Shown: positions 9,913 through 17,497 of the stretch, in pieces | Numbering within the stretch: position 1 is the first letter of the stretch | Layout: the number at the start of each line of letters is the position of its first letter | Source of the DNA: Paenibacillus_I sp035510375 | GTDB lineage: Bacteria > Bacillota > Bacilli > Paenibacillales > Paenibacillaceae | Length of the DNA: 64,000 bases | Strand: one strand, 5' to 3' | NCBI RefSeq assembly: GCF_035510375.1 | Contig: NZ_DATKHG010000036.1 | Notes under the pieces: generated by a model | The model's input: the letters and a program-made list of their open reading frames with translations, nothing else | Database searches by the model: none | What the model was told of the DNA's origin: nothing | Translations under genes and position numbers: made by a program

Positions 9913-11622
9913 TTAGCTTCTATTGTCTACGCGCGCCATGACTTCTCTTGTCAGCTTCGCAATGGCCTCGTCCGCTTCCTCCCGCGAATCGCCGCGAACG
10001 GCGAAATAAACTTTGATTTTCGGCTCCGTCCCCGACGGACGGAGGCAGAACCAGGATCCGTCCGCCAAAATAAATTTCAGGACGTTCTCGCTCGGCAGAC
10101 CGTCCAGTCCCCGCGAATAATCGAGCATGCGCTCGACCTTCACACCGGCTACGTCCGCCGGCGGGTTGCCGCGCCAATCCTCCATGATGGCGCCGATCTG
10201 CCGCACGCCGTCGATCCCCTTCAACGTGCGCGACTCCAGATGCTCCAGGTACGTGCCGAATTGCTCGTACAGCTCCAGAAGCACCTCGTACAACGTCTTG
10301 CCTTTGCTCTTGTAATAGGCCGCCGCTTCGCAGATGAGCATGGACGCGATCACCGCGTCCTTGTCCCGCGCGTACGTACCGGCCAAATAGCCGTAGCTTT
10401 CCTCATAGCCGAAAAGAAAAGTAGGCGAACCGGTCCGCTCATACTCGGTCATTTTCTCGCCGATGTACTTGAAGCCCGTCAACGTGTTGACGACCTCCGC
10501 GCCATAATGGACGGCGATGTCGGCGCCCATCTCGCTCGTCACGATCGTCTTGACGACGACGCCGTCGGACGGCAGCGTCCCGCGTTCCTTTCTCTGGCTG
10601 AGCAAGTAGTGGACCATGAGCGCGCCCGATTGGTTGCCGCTCAGCACCACATATTCGCCCTCGCGATTTTTCACGACGGCCCCCATGCGGTCGCAGTCCG
10701 GGTCCGTGCCGATCACGATGTCGGCATCATGCTTCCTCGCCAGCTCAAGCGCCAGCGCGAATGCGTCCCGCTCTTCCGGATTCGGCGACTTGACCGTCGG
10801 GAAATACCCGTCCGGCCGCTCCTGCTCGGGTACCGCGATCACGTTGCCGAATCCCGCTTGCGCCAGCACGTTCCGCACCGGCATATTGCCCGCGCCGTGC
10901 AGCGGCGTGTATACGACAGTGAGCGCGTCGCCCGCGCCGCCCTTGAGCAGCTCCGGATTCAGGCTTTCCGCCGCAACGGCGTCGACATAAGCCTGGTCTT
11001 CCTTGTCGCCGAGCCAGCGGATAAGCCCTTTCGCCTCCGCCTCCTCTTGCGGCATCCGGCGCACGTCCGCAAAGCTCGCGACCCGCTGGATGCTCGCAAT
11101 CACCTGCTCGGCGTCCGCCGGCACGAGCTGCCCTCCGTCCGCTCCGTATACCTTGTAGCCGTTATACTCCGGCGGATTGTGGCTCGCCGTCACGACGATG
11201 CCGCCGTCCGCCCCGAGCGCGCGCACCGCGTACGAAAGCTGCGGCGTCGGCCGGAGGCTCCTCCACAAATAAGCGGTGATGCCGTTCGCCGCCAGCACCG
11301 AAGCCGCGACGAGCGAAAACTCCGGCGAATGGTTGCGCGAATCGTGCGCGATGACGACGGACGGCTTGTCCTTGCGTCCAAGCAGCCAATCGGCGAGCCC
11401 CTGCGTCGCCTTCCCGACCGTAAATGCGTTCATCCGGTTCGTGCCCGCGCCCATCACGCCGCGCAGCCCGCCTGTGCCGAATTCCAGCTCCTTATAGAAC
11501 CTGTCTGCGATTTCCTTCTCGTCGCCGGCAATGCCCGCCAGCTCTTTCTTCGTCGCCTCATCGATCAGCGCGTCTTCCATCCATGCCTGATAACGCTTCA
11601 TTACGGCAGGTTCCATCGCCAT
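9913..11622 (-). CDS. pgcA: phosphoglucomutase / phosphomannomutase family enzyme
   Basis: This 569-residue alpha-D-phosphohexomutase interconverts glucose-6-P and glucose-1-P and so supplies UDP-sugars for envelope polymers. All four active-site loops are visible: the phosphoserine loop TASHNPPEYNGYKVY, the metal loop GTDPDCDRMGAVV, the sugar loop GYEESYGYLAG, and the phosphate-binding RPSGTEPKIKVYF near the C-terminus. The length matches the Bacillus PgcA type. It is the first gene of the pgcA-DUF5693-csaB-tagA-tagO run, consistent with precursor supply for polymer synthesis. Phosphomannomutase activity cannot be excluded. Confidence 0.92.
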   Translation of the reverse strand: MAMEPAVMKRYQAWMEDALIDEATKKELAGIAGDEKEIADRFYKELEFGTGGLRGVMGAGTNRMNAFTVGKATQGLADWLLGRKDKPSVVIAHDSRNHSPEFSLVAASVLAANGITAYLWRSLRPTPQLSYAVRALGADGGIVVTASHNPPEYNGYKVYGADGGQLVPADAEQVIASIQRVASFADVRRMPQEEAEAKGLIRWLGDKEDQAYVDAVAAESLNPELLKGGAGDALTVVYTPLHGAGNMPVRNVLAQAGFGNVIAVPEQERPDGYFPTVKSPNPEERDAFALALELARKHDADIVIGTDPDCDRMGAVVKNREGEYVVLSGNQSGALMVHYLLSQRKERGTLPSDGVVVKTIVTSEMGADIAVHYGAEVVNTLTGFKYIGEKMTEYERTGSPTFLFGYEESYGYLAGTYARDKDAVIASMLICEAAAYYKSKGKTLYEVLLELYEQFGTYLEHLESRTLKGIDGVRQIGAIMEDWRGNPPADVAGVKVERMLDYSRGLDGLPSENVLKFILADGSWFCLRPSGTEPKIKVYFAVRGDSREEADEAIAKLTREVMARVDNRS

Positions 11623-11659
11623 TCGTCATCCAACCCCTTCTCATGATATGATGTTCCGT

Positions 11660-12088
11660 TTACTGCGGGTCGGTAAGCGCGAACATGATCTCGCCTTCGC
11701 ACACGACCTTATCGCCGACCTTGGCCGTGGCCTGACCTTTGCCGATCATTCCTTTCAGGCGGGTGATTTCAACGGACAGCGTCAGTGTATCTCCCGGCGT
11801 GACCTGGCCGCGGAAACGCCAATTATCTATACCCGCAAACATCGCGATCTTGCCTTTATTGGCCTCCACCATCAGAATCGCCACCGCGCCGACCTGCGCC
11901 AGCGCTTCGACGATCAATACGCCCGGCATCACCGGGAAGCCCGGAAAATGACCCGCAAAAAACGGTTCGTTCATCGTCACATTTTTAAGTCCTACCGCGC
12001 GCACGCCGGCTTCGGCTTCCAGAATGCGGTCGATCAGCAGAAAAGGCTGCCGATGCGGAATAATCGTTTGAATTTCGTTAATATCCAT
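11660..12088 (-). CDS. fabZ: 3-hydroxyacyl-ACP dehydratase FabZ
   Basis: This 142-residue hot-dog-fold enzyme dehydrates beta-hydroxyacyl-ACP in type II fatty-acid synthesis. The catalytic His lies in IIPHRQPFLLIDR (about residues 8-20) and the catalytic Glu in PGVLIVEALAQ. The product matches the family from its first residue, MDINEIQTI. The frame is open further upstream, but ATG 12088, with GAAGGAG upstream, fits the family length; a GTG one codon earlier is possible. In Bacillus fabZ also lies in this flhO/mbl neighbourhood. Confidence 0.93.
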   Translation of the reverse strand: MDINEIQTIIPHRQPFLLIDRILEAEAGVRAVGLKNVTMNEPFFAGHFPGFPVMPGVLIVEALAQVGAVAILMVEANKGKIAMFAGIDNWRFRGQVTPGDTLTLSVEITRLKGMIGKGQATAKVGDKVVCEGEIMFALTDPQ

Positions 12089-12191
12089 CACAGATTGGTT
12101 GCTCCTTCGCTCCAGCTTGGTATAAAACCGCCTTAATCCAGAAACCATAATAACATCCTTCATGTGCTGCAGATCATGGAGGTTGAGATAA

Positions 12192-12240
12192 GGGAGCCCG
12201 TCCGACGGAATCGAAGCATTCCGGCGGATGGGCTCCTTTT
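12192..12240. terminator. terminator between the phosphatidyltransferase gene and fabZ
   Basis: A long near-perfect stem (GGAGCCC...GGGCTCC with inner CGGAAT/ATTCCG) has TTTT on the plus side and a weaker T-rich tail on the minus side. It lies downstream of the minus-strand gene at 12262. Confidence 0.65.
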
Positions 12241-12261
12241 CGGCGCGCCGCGCCGTCCCGT

Positions 12262-12777
12262 TCAGGAAATCCGCTCACGGTTGAGCGCGATGAACTGAAC
12301 GATGTAAACGACCGAGGTCAGGAACGAGAAGCCGATCGCGAACCAGAGCACGCCCAGGGCGCCATCGAGCTCGAAGAAGATGAACAGAATCGCCACATAG
12401 AAAAACACAGTCGTCAGCTTGCCCATTGCGTTGGCTTGCACCGTTTTCTTCCCTTTAAAGTGGAAAAACGCGGATCCGGCGATCATGCCGAGATCCCTCA
12501 TGAACAGCGCCGCCGCGGCGGTCCACGGAATGTGGCCCGTGACGAGCAAGGAAACGATAACGGCGATCAGCATCGCTTTGTCGGCAAGCGGATCCAGCAT
12601 CGCTCCCAGCGCCGTCATCAATCCTCTCGAACGCGCGATGTAGCCGTCCAGAATGTCGGTCAAACCCGCAGCCACAACAATGAGGAACGCCGAAATCATA
12701 TGCCCGCCCGCGAACACGGCGAGGTACACGGGAATCAGCAGAAAGCGCACGGTCGTGAGCATATTCGGCAGATTCAA
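12262..12777 (-). CDS. CDP-alcohol phosphatidyltransferase family protein (PgsA-like)
   Basis: This 171-residue integral membrane protein carries the complete CDP-alcohol phosphotransferase signature DG-x2-AR-x8-G-x3-D-x3-D, seen as DGYIARSRG...GAMLDPLAD (about residues 45-67). About five membrane segments are present. It resembles phosphatidylglycerophosphate synthases (CDP-diacylglycerol plus glycerol-3-phosphate). The sequence alone does not prove that substrate, and a second pgsA near recA/cinA is usual in these genomes, so I leave the symbol blank. It lies downstream of the flhO-flhP-epuA set, separated from it by a probable terminator. Confidence 0.85.
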   Translation of the reverse strand: MNLPNMLTTVRFLLIPVYLAVFAGGHMISAFLIVVAAGLTDILDGYIARSRGLMTALGAMLDPLADKAMLIAVIVSLLVTGHIPWTAAAALFMRDLGMIAGSAFFHFKGKKTVQANAMGKLTTVFFYVAILFIFFELDGALGVLWFAIGFSFLTSVVYIVQFIALNRERIS

Positions 12778-12907
12778 CGTCTCCTCTCCCCCTTTTCTTT
12801 ATATGGAGCCGTTACCCAAGTTACCCCACCATTATACCTCTACCCTGTGAAAAAAAAAACTGCCGCAAGTCGGGCAAGAACCCGCCGTCCTCAGCATTCT
12901 TCCCAAC

Positions 12908-12940
12908 GAAAAAAGCCGGTCCGGCAAGGAACGGCTCTTT
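12908..12940 (-). terminator. terminator downstream of the flhO-flhP-epuA genes
   Basis: On the minus strand AGCCG and CGGCT, with an inner GG/CC pairing, are followed by TTTTTTCG. It lies about 25 bases past the stop at 12961. Confidence 0.7.
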
Positions 12941-12960
12941 CTTTTTGCTTATCGGCGGGC

Positions 12961-13233
12961 TCACGATTCGGAAAAAACAAGGTCGTACATATGCTTCCAC
13001 GTTTGCCATTCCCAAACATCGCCGGCTGGCGCTTTGCCAAATACGACATAACCGACGTACAGCCCGCCGAGCAAAGCGGCAACGCAAAGCACGGGCACGA
13101 GACAGAAACGCAGGATGCCAAGCACGATACGCAGGGCAACAGGACGGCGGCGGGCAGTTGTTTGCGAAGCGTCGCCTGCCGGCTTCTGCGATTCTCCGAC
13201 GGTTTCCGAAGGCAGCTTCTTCATGGCATTCAT
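12961..13233 (-). CDS. EpuA-family small membrane protein (often named RNA polymerase subunit beta)
   Basis: This 90-residue protein has a basic N-terminal tail, one membrane helix (about 33-60, IVLGILRFCLVPVLCVAALL) and a conserved tail, GKAPAGDVWEWQTWKHMYD. That matches the EpuA family (PF11772), which automated pipelines name DNA-directed RNA polymerase subunit beta although it is not RpoB. Its start overlaps the flhP stop as TGATG, so it is translationally coupled to flhP. The function is unsettled; links to the cell surface or flagella have been suggested by position only. Confidence 0.75.
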   Translation of the reverse strand: MNAMKKLPSETVGESQKPAGDASQTTARRRPVALRIVLGILRFCLVPVLCVAALLGGLYVGYVVFGKAPAGDVWEWQTWKHMYDLVFSES

Positions 13234-14063
13234 CAGGCGCGCAGGTTGTTCGCCAGCTGCATCATCGTGTCACTGGACGATAATGCCCTTGCGCTCATTT
13301 GATAGGCCCGCTGGACGATGATCAGCTCGGACATCTCCTTGCCCAGCTCGACGTTCGATTGCTCCAAATAGCCCTGCATCAACCGGACGTCGTTGCCTTC
13401 CTCCGGAACGACGCGGCGAACGACATCGCCTTCGTTCAGTCCCTGCGCCACAATAAACAGGTTGTCCGCTACAGGCGTAAGCACGCTCGGTTTAATCGGC
13501 TGGACCAGCTTCAGGCGTCCGACATCACGGACGTCGAAGCCGTCTCTCGAGACGGCTTGAATGTTGCCGTAAGCATCGATCCGCATCGTGTAACCGTCGG
13601 GGATGACGACCCGGCCCTCCCCGGCCGCCGTTTCGGCGATTACCGGATAGCCGTCGGCGTTCGTCAGAACGGCATCGTTATTCTCGTTGATCGTCATTTG
13701 AAAAGCGCCGTTGCGCGTAAAGGCGCGGTTGCCCAAATCGTCGACCGCTATTTCAAACAAGGCGCTGCCTTGAATGGCAATGTCGTTCACGTTGTCGGAG
13801 CGTTGGATCGGCCCTTGCGACAAGTCCGGCTGCACAAGCACCATCCGCGAGCCCCACCCCTGATTGAAGCCCAGCGGAGTCAAGCGCACCGGCTGCTCGA
13901 ACGCCTCCTGCTGCTGTTTCATATTCGTTAAAAGGTCTTCGAAGGTGGCATCCTTGCGCTTATAGCCCGCCGTGTTCACATTGGCGATATTATCGGCGAG
14001 CAGGTCCAGCTTCTGCTGAAGCCCGCCCATGGAGACCATCGCATTAATCATCGAGCTGTTCAT
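13233..14063 (-). CDS. flhP: flagellar basal-body rod / hook protein FlhP (FlgF/FlgG family)
   Basis: This 276-residue protein belongs to the axial rod-hook group. It has the classic N-terminal motif (LQQKLDLLADNIANVNTAGYKRKD) and a C-terminal coiled segment, SELIIVQRAYQMSARALSSSD. Both ends form the coiled D0 domain of the flagellar rod. With flhO it forms the distal rod pair known from Bacillus downstream of mbl. It is exported by the flagellar type III system, so no signal peptide is expected and none is seen. Main flagellar operons are outside the window. Confidence 0.92.
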   Translation of the reverse strand: MNSSMINAMVSMGGLQQKLDLLADNIANVNTAGYKRKDATFEDLLTNMKQQQEAFEQPVRLTPLGFNQGWGSRMVLVQPDLSQGPIQRSDNVNDIAIQGSALFEIAVDDLGNRAFTRNGAFQMTINENNDAVLTNADGYPVIAETAAGEGRVVIPDGYTMRIDAYGNIQAVSRDGFDVRDVGRLKLVQPIKPSVLTPVADNLFIVAQGLNEGDVVRRVVPEEGNDVRLMQGYLEQSNVELGKEMSELIIVQRAYQMSARALSSSDTMMQLANNLRA

Positions 14064-14090
14064 CGAACCGGCTCCTTTCTCTCACCGAAA

Positions 14091-14957
14091 TCAGACGCGT
14101 CCGACTTCGGTTACCGCTTTTCTCAAGCTCTCGTCGTAATATTGTACCATCTTTTGATTGGATTCGTAAGCGCGCAATGCGGAGATCAAATCAACCATCG
14201 ATTGGGCCGAATCGATATTGGACCGTTCGATAAAGCCTTGGCGCACCTCGAACCGGTCATTCGCGTCAACCGGCCTTACCGGAGAGCTCCCGTCCTGCAG
14301 CCGGAACTTGCTGTTTCCTTCCCGGACCAGCTTGTTCGGATTTTCCACAAGTGTCATGAGCAGCTGCCGGCCGGTATCGAGCCCGGTACGGCTGTCGATG
14401 AAACGCTGGCCGCGCGTGAGCGTGAGGTTTTCAATCGCCGTTCCCGCCTCGAATTGAATCCGCGCGTTGTTCGTGCCGAGCACATTCGAGCCGTCGGAAG
14501 TGACGAGGAAACCTTCCTCGTTCAAGGTGAACGTACCGTCACGGGTATATCTCACTTCGCCGTTCCGGTCCTGCACCGTAAAGAAAACCTGCGGCTGGAA
14601 CATAACGTCCCCGTTCGCGGCTACCGCTTTGCCGGAAGCGTCGAATGTCAGCCCGGGCACTTCGATGTCGGACATGATGGCAAAGTCGGAGGCCCGCCCT
14701 GTATCGGACAAATCACCCTGCGCGTGGATCGAAAGGCTTTCCTCCGCGAATACGCCGGTATTCAAGATCCCGATGCGTTTGGCCTTCTCTCCCTGGACGC
14801 CCGTCAATTCGAGAAGCATGTCCGGGAACGAACGGGAGATTGCGTTTACCTGCTTAAAGCCAGGCGTATTGGCGTTGGATATATTGTTGGTAACGGTATC
14901 GTGCTTCCGCTGTTGGGTCATCATCCCCGCCGCGGCGGTATAAAGTCCGCGTAACAT
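14091..14957 (-). CDS. flhO: flagellar basal-body rod / hook protein FlhO
   Basis: This 288-residue FlgF/FlgG-type protein has N-terminal MLRGLYTAAAGMMTQQRKHD followed by NNISNANTPGFKQ, and C-terminal MVDLISALRAYESNQKMVQYYD. It precedes flhP by 27 bases, as in the Bacillus mbl-flhO-flhP cluster. The pair builds the distal rod of the flagellar basal body. Confidence 0.93.
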   Translation of the reverse strand: MLRGLYTAAAGMMTQQRKHDTVTNNISNANTPGFKQVNAISRSFPDMLLELTGVQGEKAKRIGILNTGVFAEESLSIHAQGDLSDTGRASDFAIMSDIEVPGLTFDASGKAVAANGDVMFQPQVFFTVQDRNGEVRYTRDGTFTLNEEGFLVTSDGSNVLGTNNARIQFEAGTAIENLTLTRGQRFIDSRTGLDTGRQLLMTLVENPNKLVREGNSKFRLQDGSSPVRPVDANDRFEVRQGFIERSNIDSAQSMVDLISALRAYESNQKMVQYYDESLRKAVTEVGRV

Positions 14958-15102
14958 CGCTCTACTCCTTACGCTTGTCCGATTTATTCCGGTCTATACT
15001 TTATCGGTTCGGCTGCGCCTTTCATTTATAGGTCCGGCGCCCCTCCCTTGCTGCGGCCGGCCCTGCCGACGCGTTCCCCCAAACGCTCGGCCCCCGGGCC
15101 GG

Positions 15103-16104
15103 TCAGCCCAACTTCTTGCCGCTCACCTTATCCAGGTTGTCAAGCATAATTCCCGTCCCCTTGACAACGCAATGTATCGGATCCTCCGCGACGACGACAG
15201 GCACCCGCAATTCCTCCGACATGAGCGCATCCAGCCCGTCCAACAGCGCTCCGCCGCCGGTCAGAATGACGCCCCGGTCGATAATGTCCGCCGACAGCTC
15301 CGGCGGCGTGCGTTCAAGCACCGCCTTGGCTCCCTGCACGATCGCCGATACGGAGTCCCATAGCGCTTCCCGCACTTCTTCCGAGCGAATGTTGACGGTC
15401 AGCGGCAAGCCCGTCACCATATCGCGGCCGCGTATATCCATCGACTCCTTGCGTCCGTCCGTGTACACGGTGCCGATTTTCAGCTTGATCTCTTCACTCG
15501 TGCGTTCGCCGATCAGAAGCTTATACTTATTTTTAATATATTTCATGATTTCGGCGTCGAACTTGTTGCCCGCCACCTTAATGGATGAAGCGGTGACGAC
15601 GTCGCCCATGGACAGCACCGCGACATCGGTCGTTCCGCCGCCGATATCGACCACCATATTGCCGCTGGGCTGGAAAATATCCATTCCAGCCCCGATGGCG
15701 GCCGCCTTCGGCTCCTCCTCCAAATAGACCTCGCGGGCTCCGCTCCGTTCCGCCGCTTCCCGAATCGCCTTCTGTTCGACGGACGTGATGTTCGTCGGCG
15801 CGCAGATCAGAATACGGGGACGACTGAACCAGGTCCGGCCGCCCACGCGTTCGATAAATGCCTTTAGCATCATTTCCGTAATTTCAAAATCCGCGATGAC
15901 GCCGTCCTTAAGCGGCCGAATCGCCACGATGTTGCCGGGAGTCCTTCCGACCATGCGGTGAGCTTCTTCTCCGACCGCCAACACCCGCTTCGAATCGCTT
16001 TCGATCGCAACGACCGATGGCTCATCCAGTACGACTCCCCTTCCCTTCACATGAATGGATACGTTAGCCGTACCGAGATCGATTCCGATATCCTTGCTCA
16101 GCAT
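15103..16104 (-). CDS. mbl: actin-like rod-shape protein Mbl (MreB family)
   Basis: This 333-residue bacterial actin organises cylindrical wall synthesis. ATPase motifs are plain: phosphate 1 IGIDLGTANVSIHVKGRG, connect 1 GVIADFEITEMML, phosphate 2 MVVDIGGGTTDVAVLS, and the adenosine motif GGGALLDGLDALM. The open frame continues 19 codons upstream, but the family starts at MLSKDIGID; that ATG lies at 16104 with GGAGG upstream. Position after spoIIID and before flhO identifies it as Mbl rather than MreB or MreBH, as in Bacillus. Confidence 0.95.
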   Translation of the reverse strand: MLSKDIGIDLGTANVSIHVKGRGVVLDEPSVVAIESDSKRVLAVGEEAHRMVGRTPGNIVAIRPLKDGVIADFEITEMMLKAFIERVGGRTWFSRPRILICAPTNITSVEQKAIREAAERSGAREVYLEEEPKAAAIGAGMDIFQPSGNMVVDIGGGTTDVAVLSMGDVVTASSIKVAGNKFDAEIMKYIKNKYKLLIGERTSEEIKLKIGTVYTDGRKESMDIRGRDMVTGLPLTVNIRSEEVREALWDSVSAIVQGAKAVLERTPPELSADIIDRGVILTGGGALLDGLDALMSEELRVPVVVAEDPIHCVVKGTGIMLDNLDKVSGKKLG

Positions 16105-16228
16105 ATGTCGTAAGTCCTCCAGCACCATTAGTGAGATACGCGGCCGACGCATCTCCGCCACCCAAAAAATACCTGACGTTATTATTCGCCGCCTTTGGCG
16201 AAATTCCTCTATTTTTGTAGAAAATTCG

Positions 16229-16516
16229 TCAGCTTTTTCCGGCCGTCAGCACTTCCCGTTTTTTGTTGGGAGCTTTCTTGTATTTGATTTTCGTCGCCTC
16301 GCCTCCCCTCAAATGGCGAATCGACTTATGGTACTCGAGAATGTGCTTCACCTGATCCGCCAAATCGGGATTTATTTCCGGCAACCGTTCGGTCAAATCC
16401 TTATGAACCGTGCTTTTCGAAACACCGAACTCTTTGGCGATGGTCCGAACGGTATTTTTCGTCTCTACGATGCATCGACCGATTTTTATCGTCCGTTCCT
16501 TGATGTAATCGTGCAC
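16229..16516 (-). CDS. spoIIID: sporulation transcriptional regulator SpoIIID
   Basis: This 95-residue DNA-binding protein acts in the mother cell and modulates the sigma-E regulon. It is very close to the Bacillus protein through the helix-turn-helix (TVRTIAKEFGVSKSTVHKDL) and the basic tail (HLRGGEATKIKYKK). The GTG start at 16516 gives VHDYIKERTIKIG, matching the family N-terminus, with GGGAGG seven bases upstream. The frame extends further upstream but that part is not family-like. A sigma-E-type promoter lies just upstream. Confidence 0.95.
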   Translation of the reverse strand: MHDYIKERTIKIGRCIVETKNTVRTIAKEFGVSKSTVHKDLTERLPEINPDLADQVKHILEYHKSIRHLRGGEATKIKYKKAPNKKREVLTAGKS

Positions 16517-16549
16517 GCTCCCGCCTCCCAACTCGAGATAGTTTGGTAC

Positions 16550-16577
16550 ATTATATGAGGGGAGCAGGCATATATTC
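16550..16577 (-). promoter_or_regulatory. putative sigma-E promoter for spoIIID
   Basis: On the minus strand GAATATA (16571-16577) lies 13 bases ahead of CATATAAT (16550-16557). The sigma-E consensus is KMATATT and CATACAMT about 14 bases apart. spoIIID is a sigma-E gene in Bacillus. Confidence 0.5.
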
Positions 16578-16651
16578 TTTGTAGCCAAGCGTGACAAGCC
16601 TGTTCGTACAAATATTTCGGAAAAAGGACGGGGCGGTCTTCCGGAAAACGC

Positions 16652-16680
16652 AAAAAGCGGGGGAGGATTCCCCCGCTTTC
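16652..16680 (-). terminator. terminator of spoIIQ
   Basis: On the minus strand a perfect GCGGGGGA/TCCCCCGC stem with a four-base loop is followed by TTTTTGCG, 17 bases past the spoIIQ stop. Confidence 0.88.
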
Positions 16681-16696
16681 CTGCATTCCGGCATGC

Positions 16697-17431
16697 TTAT
16701 TGTTCTTCCAGCAGCAGGTTGGGATTGATCGGCTTGCCGTCCTCGCGCACCTCGAAGTGCACATGCACGCCTTGATCCTTCTCCAGCTCGCTGCGCCCCG
16801 CTTTCGCGATGATGGTGCCTTGCTTCACTTCGTCGCCCACGTTGACTTTTAAGTCGCTGAGGCTTTGGTACACAGTCACCAGGTTGTCGCCGTGCGTGAT
16901 TTCAACCGTATAACCGTTGGTCGGATGCTGCTCGGCCACCGTCACCTTGCCGCTCATTGCCGCCGTCACATCGAATGCGCCGTTATCCGCTTTCGCTAGA
17001 TCAAGCGCCATGTGCGGCGTGAACGTCGTGCCGGAAACCAGCATCGCCTGCTCGCGTTCCTTAGCGGAAGCTTGCTCGTCGTAGAACGGAAGCGACACTT
17101 CCACTTGGCTGCGGTCGACGACAGGCCATTGCATGACTTCATTCAAGCTTGCGACTTGGAGCGCGTCTTCGTTCTGAGCGTCGGTCTTTCCATCGGCGCT
17201 GATGTTGGCTCCGGCAGGATCGGCATTCTTGGTAGTCGTCTCGGTTGTGTCCGCCCCCTGATAGATCCACATTAACGTTACGATGATTGCCGCCGCTGCC
17301 ATGAATGCTGCCGGAGATACCCATTTTTTCGACAACATCCTTTTCCATGCCGACGGTGCGACGGTTTCCTGGCCCCGGTTCAATTTGGGGGCTTCTTCAA
17401 TTGACTGCTTGTTTTTGTCTTGGTCATTCAT
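16697..17431 (-). CDS. spoIIQ: SpoIIQ-type M23/LytM protein, forespore engulfment partner
   Basis: This 244-residue protein has one N-terminal membrane helix (about 36-57) and a LytM domain facing the intermembrane space (about 125-240). It should pair with mother-cell SpoIIIAH across the septum during engulfment. Unlike Bacillus subtilis SpoIIQ, which lacks the first zinc-binding His, this one keeps a complete set: His140 and Asp144 (TPHMALDLA), His180, and His223/His225 (VHVHFEVR). It may therefore bind zinc or be an active endopeptidase, as reported for the clostridial type. It lies 66 bases after spoIID, with a sigma-F-like promoter in between. Confidence 0.88.
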   Translation of the reverse strand: MNDQDKNKQSIEEAPKLNRGQETVAPSAWKRMLSKKWVSPAAFMAAAAIIVTLMWIYQGADTTETTTKNADPAGANISADGKTDAQNEDALQVASLNEVMQWPVVDRSQVEVSLPFYDEQASAKEREQAMLVSGTTFTPHMALDLAKADNGAFDVTAAMSGKVTVAEQHPTNGYTVEITHGDNLVTVYQSLSDLKVNVGDEVKQGTIIAKAGRSELEKDQGVHVHFEVREDGKPINPNLLLEEQ

Positions 17432-17450
17432 TTCTTATCACCTCACTAGC

Positions 17451-17479
17451 CATTGTTGCCAGATAGCCGTCGTTTATAC
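17451..17479 (-). promoter_or_regulatory. putative sigma-F promoter for spoIIQ
   Basis: On the minus strand GTATA (17475-17479) lies 14 bases ahead of GGCAACAATG (17451-17460). The latter fits the sigma-F -10 consensus GGHHANAHTR at every position. spoIIQ is sigma-F-dependent in Bacillus. Confidence 0.6.
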
Positions 17480-17497
17480 GTGAGGCGATTCATAATT

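Noticed and set aside
9106..11646. 846-residue plus-strand frame opposite pgcA
   Set aside because: It is antisense to a gene with complete active-site motifs. Its composition is Arg/His-rich as expected from an antisense frame in GC-rich DNA.
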